Positions 27,727-35,334 of a stretch of 64,000 bases of DNA are shown one piece after another. The notes beneath the pieces are model-generated. The model searched no databases, had not been told where the DNA came from, and saw only the letters and a list, made by a program, of their open reading frames with translations. How positions within the stretch are numbered: the stretch's first letter is position 1; each line of letters begins with the position of its first letter. Origin of the DNA: Thalassolituus maritimus (lineage in GTDB: Bacteria; Pseudomonadota; Gammaproteobacteria; Pseudomonadales; Oceanobacteraceae). The DNA is taken from the NCBI GenBank assembly GCA_913019975.1, contig CAJWBH010000003.1, positions 158,662-222,661 of the forward strand. Direction: 5' to 3'. The position numbers and the translations under genes were made by a program.

Positions 27727-27957
27727 ATGGAAAATAAATTGCCGCCTGCGGCCGAAAGAGTCACTCAACTTGAAACGCGGATTACATATCTCGAGGATAC
27801 GGTGGAGACTCTGAATAAAGAACTTGCGACCATATCAGCAGAGTTCCGGTTAGCAAAAGAAGCACTGCAGCATATGTATCGGCGCATGGAGCAAATCCAG
27901 ACAACCGACAGCGGGATTGCAAATCCAGCGGACGAACCGCCACCACCGCACTATTAA
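27727..27957 (+). CDS. slyX: SlyX family protein
   Basis: A 76-residue, largely coiled-coil protein. Heptad-like residues 10-55 (RVTQLETRITYLEDTVETLN and onward) are followed by a proline-rich end PPPPHY, the SlyX hallmark. Its function is unknown despite wide conservation. The ATG at 27727 is chosen because GGAG sits 9 nt upstream; the in-frame ATG at 27712 has no ribosome site. It lies alone between the cold-shock-domain gene and plsB. Confidence 0.9.
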   Translation: MENKLPPAAERVTQLETRITYLEDTVETLNKELATISAEFRLAKEALQHMYRRMEQIQTTDSGIANPADEPPPPHY

Positions 27958-27995
27958 TTGGCGGTACAGCACCAGTAATTGTCACGTGGATAACA

Positions 27996-28001
27996 TATAA
28001 T
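27996..28001 (+). promoter_or_regulatory. Probable -10 element of the plsB promoter
   Basis: A perfect TATAAT lies 37 nt before the plsB start codon. The -35 at normal spacing (CAGTAA) is poor, and a better TTGTCA at 27979 is too close (11 nt). Confidence 0.35.
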
Positions 28002-28038
28002 CCGCCGCCTGAAATGGTTCTTTTTTACAGGTTCATCT

Positions 28039-30489
28039 ATGAGCGTCATCCGAAAATTACGTATCCGAATCAATCAGTGGCAACAGAAGCTGCTTTATAA
28101 GCTGGTCAAGACAAAGATTATTGGTGCTGATAAAGACAAGATCGAACTGGACCCAGTGCAGCCCGTTATTTACGCCATGCTCTATCCCTCATATGCCGAG
28201 CAGATTGTTATTAACAAAGAAGTCTCCGAGCGTGGTTGGCAGGCACCATTTCAGCAACGGCTGAATGGTACCTTACCTGGCAATCCTTATTTCGGCATTT
28301 ATCGCCGCCCCGGAAATCCATTCCGCAAAGATGGGCTCGCTACAATTCCCCGTCATCTGAAGAGACAAGCTGAATGGATGCTTGCGGATGACAGTCGTGA
28401 CATTCAGGTGATGCCCGTGCGGGTTATGTGGGGACGTTCACCGGAGCGCGAACGTTCTTTCCTTCGTATCTGGCTGCAGAATGCAGGTAGCCTAGGCGGC
28501 CGCGTGATGACTTTTTTTGCGATTCTGTTTAACGGGCGTAATACCTTTGTTCATTTCTCCGAGCCCCTGTCGTTACGCGAACTGGCGGGAGGCGAAACCT
28601 CCCCGGAGCTGGTCGCCCGTAAACTCGCCCGTGTTTTGCGTGTTCACAATCGCAAGGTAACAAAATCGGTACTGGGCCCAGAACTGTCTCACCGACGCAC
28701 ACTGGTTCATCAGATCCCGAATCGCCCAATGGTCCGTCACGCCATTGAAAGTGAAATGAAAGAGAACGGCTTAAAACGCGAGAAGCTGAGAAAGCGAGCT
28801 CTTAAATACGCGGATGAAATTGCCTCAAATATTTCGTATACCAACGTTCGTTTCCTGGATATTTTGTTGACTTGGGTGTGGAACAAAATCTACAACGGCA
28901 CGGCTATCCACAATATCGAGCAGGTAAAAGAAGTCGGCAAAGACAACACTGTCGTCTATGTTCCTTGCCACCGAAGCCACATCGATTATCTATTACTGTC
29001 TTACGTTCTTTACCACCATGGCCTACAGCTTCCACAAATTGCTGCGGGTATTAACCTCAATATGCCAGTGGTTGGCTCGATACTCCGCCGCGGCGGTGCA
29101 TTTTTTATGCGCAGAACTTTCCGTGGTAATCCGCTGTATGCAGCCGTCTTTGATGAATATCTGCACTCGGTATTTACCCATGGATATTCGTCAGAATATT
29201 TCGTCGAAGGTGGCCGCTCCCGTACCGGCCGTACCCTCAGCCCGAAAGCCGGGATGCTTGCAATGACGGTTCGCTCATACCTGCGCGACTCAAAAAAGCC
29301 AATGGTGTTCGTGCCTGTGTATACGGGTTATGAAAAAGTATTCGAAGAAAAGAGCTATCTTGGTGAGTTGCGCGGAAAAGCGAAAAAGAAGGAAAGCCTT
29401 CTCGACGTACTGGGCACATTGCGTTCTTTCAAGAAGTCGTTTGGTAAGGTCAACGTTACCTTTGGCGAACCGATACATCTCTCACCATACCTTGAAGAGC
29501 GTCACCCAGGCTGGAGTAATCAGGACTACGAAGCATGTAACTATCGCCCTGATTGGGCACCGGAACTGGTTGATGAGCTGGCCACTACCGTTGTCACCGA
29601 AATCAACCGCGCAGCCTCGGTTAACCCTATCAACCTGATCGCACTCGCTATTCTTGCGTCGCCCCGCCAGGCCATGGATGAAAATCAGCTGATGCGTCAT
29701 ATGGAAGCCTATCGTGACCTGCTGGCCATGGTTCCGTATTCCGATATGACGGTTTTACCTGACGGACATGCGAGCGACTGGCTTGCCCACGCCGAAGAGC
29801 TTGGATCGGTTTCCCGTAGCAAGCACGACATGGGCGACCTGATTCAGACGAATGAGCGCCAGGCGGTTACCCTGACGTACTACCGCAACAATGTTCTCCA
29901 CATCATTGCACTACCATCTTTGATTGCATGCCTGCTACTCAATAATCGTCGCTGCACTCAGGCGGATATCCTCGAAAGTTGTCAGGCCCTGTATCCATTC
30001 CTGAAAGCAGAACTCTTCCTTCACTGGACAGAAGACACTCTCGAACAAGCTGTTAACAGCTGGCTGGATGTACTGGAGCAGCGCGGCTATCTGGAAGTGA
30101 GTGACGGTTGTTATCATTGCCGCATTGATGGCGACAACCTGCCGATGCTGCAGAGTCTGGCAGACCCGATTTCACAAACGCTGCAGCGTTATTTCCTGTC
30201 GATTTCCCGCCTGAAGCATCAGGGCAGTGGAAACCTGACGGCGCAACAGCTGGAAGAACAATCGACACTGTTGGCTCAACGTCTGAGCTTGCTGTACGGA
30301 ATTAACGCGCCTGAGTTCTTTGATAAAGCTCTGTTCCGTGCACTTATACGTCAATTGATTGAGAGCGGTATGATCAGTTGTGGGGAGGACGACATGTTGT
30401 CTTTCGACGAAGACCTGAATCCGCTGATGGCAATACTGGAAAATCTGCTGGATGCCAACCTCAGGCAGACGATCCTGATCAGCCTGTAA
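28039..30489 (+). CDS. plsB: Glycerol-3-phosphate 1-O-acyltransferase PlsB
   Basis: Inner-membrane-associated enzyme that acylates position 1 of glycerol-3-phosphate, the first step of phospholipid synthesis. The 816-residue protein is of the long PlsB type. The four acyltransferase motifs are present: I, CHRSHIDYLLLS with the HX4D catalytic pair (about 311-322); II, GGAFFMRR (about 352); III, FVEGGRSRTGR (about 390); IV, VFVPVYTGYEKV (about 427). The long N-terminal and C-terminal regions are typical. It is expressed alone and converges with rsmJ with a 12-bp gap. Confidence 0.97.
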   Translation: MSVIRKLRIRINQWQQKLLYKLVKTKIIGADKDKIELDPVQPVIYAMLYPSYAEQIVINKEVSERGWQAPFQQRLNGTLPGNPYFGIYRRPGNPFRKDGLATIPRHLKRQAEWMLADDSRDIQVMPVRVMWGRSPERERSFLRIWLQNAGSLGGRVMTFFAILFNGRNTFVHFSEPLSLRELAGGETSPELVARKLARVLRVHNRKVTKSVLGPELSHRRTLVHQIPNRPMVRHAIESEMKENGLKREKLRKRALKYADEIASNISYTNVRFLDILLTWVWNKIYNGTAIHNIEQVKEVGKDNTVVYVPCHRSHIDYLLLSYVLYHHGLQLPQIAAGINLNMPVVGSILRRGGAFFMRRTFRGNPLYAAVFDEYLHSVFTHGYSSEYFVEGGRSRTGRTLSPKAGMLAMTVRSYLRDSKKPMVFVPVYTGYEKVFEEKSYLGELRGKAKKKESLLDVLGTLRSFKKSFGKVNVTFGEPIHLSPYLEERHPGWSNQDYEACNYRPDWAPELVDELATTVVTEINRAASVNPINLIALAILASPRQAMDENQLMRHMEAYRDLLAMVPYSDMTVLPDGHASDWLAHAEELGSVSRSKHDMGDLIQTNERQAVTLTYYRNNVLHIIALPSLIACLLLNNRRCTQADILESCQALYPFLKAELFLHWTEDTLEQAVNSWLDVLEQRGYLEVSDGCYHCRIDGDNLPMLQSLADPISQTLQRYFLSISRLKHQGSGNLTAQQLEEQSTLLAQRLSLLYGINAPEFFDKALFRALIRQLIESGMISCGEDDMLSFDEDLNPLMAILENLLDANLRQTILISL

Positions 30490-30501
30490 GGCTGATGCCT
30501 C

Positions 30502-31275
30502 TCAGGCCGGAGCCTCTACTCTGGCCAGAGCGTACACATCAAACCGGTTCGACTTACCCGTAATACTGTATGAAGGCGCACGCCCTGCAAGGGGCTGCGC
30601 TTTTCGCGCACGCTTCACTACGACCCGACACCGCGCCGCATTTAATGCCGGCCCCAACAGGTCATCAGAATCGGTGTCCTGACCAACAACCTCACGAAAT
30701 GCCTGCATATCTTTTTTGACAGCCGCCTTCTGCTTGGGGTCATGGTCAAACATAGGGTCCAGATAGACGACATCAACTGAGTTCTTGGCCTGTGCAGCAA
30801 GCCACTGATGAGCAGACGTATGAACTAAGCGGATACGACCAACAATCTCTGCGACTTCATGATCCAGGCGGGCGCGACCCAGACCATCCTGAAGCAGCGC
30901 TGCAACGACAGGCTGACGCTCAATAGCCGTGACGTCACAGCCCAGTGTCGCAAGCACAAAAGAGTCGCGTCCAAGGCCCGCGGTAGCATCGACCACGGTA
31001 GGAATATAGGCCGCACTGACACCGACCGCCTTTGCTATATCCTGCCCTTTTCCGCCGCCGAACTTACGTCTGTGCGCTGTAGCGCCAGCGCAAAAATCAA
31101 CCACGACTCTGGTCTTCGGGGAATCTCCACGAACCAGGGCCAGAGCATGCCCATCATGATGAAGGTGATACTCCGTATTCTGAGGCATGTTCGCTGTTGA
31201 GACACCTAATCCAAACGCGTCGGCGAACTCGTGCAGGTGAGGAGCAAAATCAGAAGCGCAGTATAATTCGGTCAT
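30502..31275 (-). CDS. rsmJ: 16S rRNA (guanine-1516-N2)-methyltransferase RsmJ
   Basis: SAM-dependent methyltransferase acting on G1516 of 16S rRNA. The 257 residues include the preceding motif KFGGGKGQDIAKAVG (about 73), motif I DATAGLGRDSFVLATLG (about 97-113), and motif IV as YLDPMFDHDPKQK (about 170), then a conserved VKRARKAQPL near 219. All are typical of the RsmJ/YhiQ family. Its start is 2 bp from the uppP stop, so the two are probably co-transcribed. Confidence 0.95.
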   Translation of the reverse strand: MTELYCASDFAPHLHEFADAFGLGVSTANMPQNTEYHLHHDGHALALVRGDSPKTRVVVDFCAGATAHRRKFGGGKGQDIAKAVGVSAAYIPTVVDATAGLGRDSFVLATLGCDVTAIERQPVVAALLQDGLGRARLDHEVAEIVGRIRLVHTSAHQWLAAQAKNSVDVVYLDPMFDHDPKQKAAVKKDMQAFREVVGQDTDSDDLLGPALNAARCRVVVKRARKAQPLAGRAPSYSITGKSNRFDVYALARVEAPA

Positions 31276-31277
31276 AT

Positions 31278-32075
31278 TTATACGAAAAACAGAAGCAGAA
31301 CAGCGCCAAGAATTAATCGATAAACTACAAATGGCATCATGCCAATGCGGTTAATGAAGGCGAGGAAGTAATAGATACAAATCCACGCACTGACCGCAGA
31401 AATAACAATACCTAATATCAGCGACTGCCAGTCAACAGCGGTCGACTGCTCTGCCAACTCCAACGTCTTTAAACCACCCGCTGCAAGAATTAATGGAATC
31501 GACAGAAGGAATGAAAACTTCGCGGCATCGACACGCTGCATGCCAATCAGAAGCGCCGCAGTAATGGTAATACCCGATCGGGATGTGCCAGGTATCAATG
31601 CGAATATCTGAGCTACGCCGATCACCATCGCCATCAGGAGTGTCATCTCCCCTAAGCCTGCTCGGCCGTGCCGGACCCGGTCCGCAACCCCCAAAAGAAT
31701 GCCAAAGCCTATGGTAGTCGCTGCTATTACCGCCGTAGAACGAAGATTCACCTCAATCCAGTCGTTCAGCAATAAACCAGCAAGCCCTGCCGGAATAGTT
31801 GCCAACGCGACGTACCACGCCAGCCGCCCATCGGCATTGGGGTGTCGGGTAAAGCCGGTCGTTAACCAGCCCTGTAACAGACGTATAATCTCTGCACGGA
31901 AATAGATAATAACAGCCGCGAGTGTTCCAACATGAACAGCCACATCAAATGCGAGCCCCTGATCCTCCCAACCCAACATGCGGGAAGGCAGAATCAGATG
32001 CGCAGAGCTACTGATTGGAAGAAATTCGGTCAGGCCCTGTAATACTGCAAGGACAATAATTTCGAGTAGATCCAC
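31278..32075 (-). CDS. uppP: Undecaprenyl-diphosphatase UppP/BacA
   Basis: Integral membrane phosphatase that recycles undecaprenyl diphosphate to the monophosphate carrier needed for peptidoglycan and O-antigen; overexpression gives bacitracin resistance. The 265 residues form about eight hydrophobic helices with both catalytic regions: FLPISSSAHLIL (about 18-29) after LTE, and PGTSRSGIT (about 168-176). The protein ends in a hydrophobic helix, as usual. It lies between tsaB (18 bp upstream) and rsmJ. Confidence 0.97.
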   Translation of the reverse strand: MDLLEIIVLAVLQGLTEFLPISSSAHLILPSRMLGWEDQGLAFDVAVHVGTLAAVIIYFRAEIIRLLQGWLTTGFTRHPNADGRLAWYVALATIPAGLAGLLLNDWIEVNLRSTAVIAATTIGFGILLGVADRVRHGRAGLGEMTLLMAMVIGVAQIFALIPGTSRSGITITAALLIGMQRVDAAKFSFLLSIPLILAAGGLKTLELAEQSTAVDWQSLILGIVISAVSAWICIYYFLAFINRIGMMPFVVYRLILGAVLLLFFV

Positions 32076-32093
32076 GGGTAATAACTTCCTATG

Positions 32094-32789
32094 TTAATTT
32101 CGCTTCAGAAGGCTTGGCTGTTCATCCAGCTTTTTCCATGCAACAGAGTTACGCAGATATACCGGTAATTGATTATCGGGTGAGCCGAAATTGCCATTAT
32201 TCCATTCCCGGTCCGCCAGTGCTGCCATGACGCGAGCTTCCGGCTGAATCGTTGCGTATGCTGAATTCAACTCACTAAAAGGCGCTAAGCTGAGGCCATC
32301 ACCAGCAAGCAGCCCTCCGAATTCACTTGCCTGCGTCAGGCATAATTCCGGTGACCCCACCTGCTCAACACCACCGGCCTGAGTCATTCCATCTATAACG
32401 TCGAACTGCCCCCAGAACACCTCTCCCATGTGTGCATCCATAATCGCAAGCACCTTGCTTGCAGTCTCATCATTTGAAGCAGCAGCGAGTGCTACAGTCT
32501 CAAGAGACGATACACCACAGACAGGAAGATCTAATCCTAAAGCAAGCCCCTGTGCCACAGATACGGCAATCCGTATTCCGGTAAATGACCCTGGGCCACG
32601 ACCAAACGCCAGACCATCAAGCTGATGCCTGGAAATACCTGAATCAGCCAGAATATCGTCTATCATCGGGAGCAGACGCTGGGCGTGACGTCTTGGCTGT
32701 TCTTCTGTATTCCAGACCAGTTCGCCGTTGATATTCAGCGCAACAGAGCAGAGTGAGGAAGATGCGTCGATTGTGAGAATTACAGACAT
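32094..32789 (-). CDS. tsaB: tRNA threonylcarbamoyladenosine biosynthesis protein TsaB
   Basis: Partner of TsaD and TsaE in making t6A37 on ANN-decoding tRNAs; itself a non-catalytic ASKHA-fold protein. The 231 residues have ILTIDASSSLCSVAL at the N-terminus, the dimer-interface signature GPGSFTGIRI near 68, and MDAHMGEVFW near 114. The start at 32789 is chosen because GGTGG lies 8 nt upstream and the protein then starts like homologues (MSVILTIDASS); the frame remains open to 32882 but would run into the terminator region. It probably heads the tsaB-uppP-rsmJ run. Confidence 0.95.
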   Translation of the reverse strand: MSVILTIDASSSLCSVALNINGELVWNTEEQPRRHAQRLLPMIDDILADSGISRHQLDGLAFGRGPGSFTGIRIAVSVAQGLALGLDLPVCGVSSLETVALAAASNDETASKVLAIMDAHMGEVFWGQFDVIDGMTQAGGVEQVGSPELCLTQASEFGGLLAGDGLSLAPFSELNSAYATIQPEARVMAALADREWNNGNFGSPDNQLPVYLRNSVAWKKLDEQPSLLKRN

Positions 32790-32882
32790 TTGAATACCAC
32801 CGATCAATGATGCGGGGAGTATATCAGGATTCAGCGGGAGAATGCCGCAGCTCACTGTCGGACAGCGAGGAACGTCAGGCAT

Positions 32883-32906
32883 AAAAAAACCCGGACGAGC
32901 CGGGTT
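32883..32906 (-). terminator. Intrinsic terminator of the AT-hook protein gene
   Basis: Read leftward: AACCCGG, 5-nt loop, CCGGGTT then a run of T. It sits 18 nt after the stop of the gene at 32925 and separates it from tsaB, which must therefore use its own promoter in 32790-32880. Confidence 0.92.
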
Positions 32907-32924
32907 CTTTCACAAAGCGGAGAA

Positions 32925-33950
32925 TTAAGATTCTGAAGAATCTTTCTTCTCTTCAGCAGCTGGGGCTGGTGCTGGCGCTGCTGGCTTCGAAGCTGCTGCC
33001 TTAGGTGGACGACCACGCTTCTTTGGCGCTGCCTTTGCTGCCGCTGGCTTAGCAGGTGCTTTCACTGCTGTCGTCGCTGCCTTAGCTGGACGACCCCGTT
33101 TCTTAGGTGCTGCCGCCGGCTTAGCGGCTGCTGTTTTCTTAGCAGCTGCTTTTTTAGGTGCCGCTTTGGCTGTAGTCGCCTTAGCTGGACGACCGCGCTT
33201 CTTTGGCGCTGCGGTGGTAGCTGCCTTAGTTGCTGTAGCCGCTTTAGCTGGGCGACCGCGCTTTTTCGGTGCAGCTTTTGCTGGTGCTGTCGCCTTAGCA
33301 GGACGACCGCGCTTCTTCGGAGCAGTCGTTGCTTTCGCTGGTGCAGCCGCTTTTGCAGGGCGACCACGTTTGGCCGCTGGCTTAGCTTCAAGTGCTTTAA
33401 TCGAAGATTCTATTTTCTTAGAAGCAGTAGCTACTTTTTTGTTCTCTGCAGTAGTGCGAGCTTTAACTTTACGGGCGTCCTGTTTATCGCGCTTGCTACG
33501 CCATTGAGTAGCAAATTTAGTCAGAGCTTTCTCGAGATCGGCCTCTGCTTTATCAGCCAGTGTCTTAGCATAACTTTTAACAGTTTCTTCAGCCTTCGCA
33601 GCAGTCGCTTCAATGCGGGCTTTCAGTTCTGCAATTTTGAGGTCTTTCTTGGCTTCAGCAACCTTCTGCGTCAATTCAGAGAGTTTCTCTTTCTGAGTTT
33701 TGACCGCATTAGTAGCAGTCGCTACTGAACGCTTAGTCGCGGCAGTGGCCTTTGGACCAGCAGCTTTCACTTTTGCTTGCTTCAGCTTAGTTTCAGCGGC
33801 AGTGACACGTTCTTTCTGCTTGGACTGAGCTGCCACCGCTTTTTCAACGGCGTTCGTTGCCTTTGCCACAGCAGCAGGTACCGCAGACTCAACCGGCTTT
33901 TTCGCCGCAGGCTTCCGGCCGCGCTTGGCAGGTGCTTTAGTTTTAGCCAT
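32925..33950 (-). CDS. AlgP/histone H1-like protein with six AT-hook repeats
   Basis: A 341-residue, very basic Lys/Ala-rich protein with three parts. An N-terminal segment contains KRGRKP (9-14). A long helical or coiled-coil region follows (about 25-185, for example KEKLSELTQKVAEAKKDLK). The C-terminal half holds six KRGRP AT-hook cores at residues 194, 213, 230, 251, 284 and 311 in KAAPKK/PAKAAT linkers, before an acidic end EEKKDSSES. It resembles Pseudomonas AlgP and other H1-like nucleoid proteins, which bind AT-rich minor grooves. Repeat number in such genes varies by slippage. It is monocistronic with a good terminator. Confidence 0.85.
   Translation of the reverse strand: MAKTKAPAKRGRKPAAKKPVESAVPAAVAKATNAVEKAVAAQSKQKERVTAAETKLKQAKVKAAGPKATAATKRSVATATNAVKTQKEKLSELTQKVAEAKKDLKIAELKARIEATAAKAEETVKSYAKTLADKAEADLEKALTKFATQWRSKRDKQDARKVKARTTAENKKVATASKKIESSIKALEAKPAAKRGRPAKAAAPAKATTAPKKRGRPAKATAPAKAAPKKRGRPAKAATATKAATTAAPKKRGRPAKATTAKAAPKKAAAKKTAAAKPAAAPKKRGRPAKAATTAVKAPAKPAAAKAAPKKRGRPPKAAASKPAAPAPAPAAEEKKDSSES
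33006..33371 (-). repeat. Degenerate tandem repeats encoding KRGRP AT hooks
   Basis: Six copies of a unit coding KKRGRPAKA recur at spacings of 17 to 33 codons within the AlgP-like gene. The nucleotide copies (GGACGACC(A/G)CG on the plus strand) are similar enough to recombine or slip, so repeat number may differ between strains. Confidence 0.8.
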
Positions 33951-34431
33951 AGGTATTTCCTCTTTTACTTACCTGTTTATAAAAGCGGTGGGGCTGATAA
34001 TCAGTGATTCCCCGATTCGTTGTGGACTTACTTCTTAGCGATAATTCGCATAAGTAAATCTTCATACTGCAATACAGTATATAAAGTAACCGACGGAATA
34101 ATAGTATTTTTCATAAAAAAAACAAAAAAATCCTCGATTTTTTAAAATAAGAATGCATATCTGGCCCAAATGAGGAGATTTCAGAGCGAGACACTTAATC
34201 AAACAAGAAAAATATTTCTGGGCCATGAGCAGATCATTGACGACCAGAATGCACCAGAATGGATTGCAGTTAACTCACTGACCGCTTGTAAATCATTTGC
34301 TTCCGATTAATTGATGAATACGTACCCGTAATGGACGAGTATCTCCGTATAATCAAATAAGGCGGTACATTACCCTGGGGAAGAACTAAGACTGGTATTG
34401 TGTTCAAGCTCAGAAGTTTACGTACAGAAAC
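33951..34431. other. Long AT-rich intergenic region between algP-like gene and adk
   Basis: About 480 bp without a convincing gene. The part next to the AT-hook gene (34060-34150) is very A/T-rich with runs of A and T and probably holds its promoter: TATACT occurs on the minus strand near 34075-34080 without a good -35. A 46-codon frame at 34170-34310 has no ribosome site and is not called. TGGCCCA (34162) and TGGGCCA (34213) form a small dyad. A repressor or nucleoid-protein target is possible but not shown. Confidence 0.4.
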
Positions 34432-34457
34432 AAAAAAGGAGCCTTTCGGCTCCTTTT
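34432..34457. terminator. Intrinsic terminator of adk
   Basis: AAAAGGAGCC (34434-34443) pairs with GGCTCCTTTT (34448-34457) over a TTTC loop, flanked by further A on the left. It ends the leftward adk transcript 19 nt after the stop and could also stop rightward readthrough. Confidence 0.93.
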
Positions 34458-34476
34458 ATAAAAGTAATCTGAGAAC

Positions 34477-35169
<693 letters not shown>

Positions 35170-35309
35170 TCATTATTGTTTAAAATTTGATCAGCCAGAG
35201 AGAAAAATAGGCCTAACCTTACTCTTTAGCCAGCTATTGCTCAAGTGATTCTAGATGAAATCACCTGTACAACCAGCACGACCTTGGTCGAGGCCTTCTG
35301 AGAGCCAGA

Positions 35310-35334
35310 GAATACGGGCAATCAGCCCGTATTC
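35310..35334. terminator. Perfect 10-bp inverted repeat enclosing the ppc stop codon
   Basis: GAATACGGGC (35310-35319) pairs perfectly with GCCCGTATTC (35325-35334). The 5-nt loop contains the TGA of ppc (35322-35324 on the minus strand). There is no good T-run (TCTCTGG follows leftward), so termination efficiency is uncertain, but the structure at a gene end is suggestive. Confidence 0.5.

Noticed and set aside
32790-32882. Upstream in-frame extension of tsaB
   Set aside because: It adds 31 residues absent from homologues and reaches the upstream terminator; the internal ATG has a good ribosome site.
33166-33507. Plus-strand frame of 113 codons inside the AT-hook gene
   Set aside because: Repetitive antisense shadow of the KRGRP-coding repeats; its VALAGRPRFFGA pattern mirrors the true gene.
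34170-34310. 46-codon frame (MRRFQSETLNQ...) in the AT-rich gap before adk
   Set aside because: No ribosome site precedes the ATG, no family resemblance, and a frame of this length is expected by chance in 480 bp.
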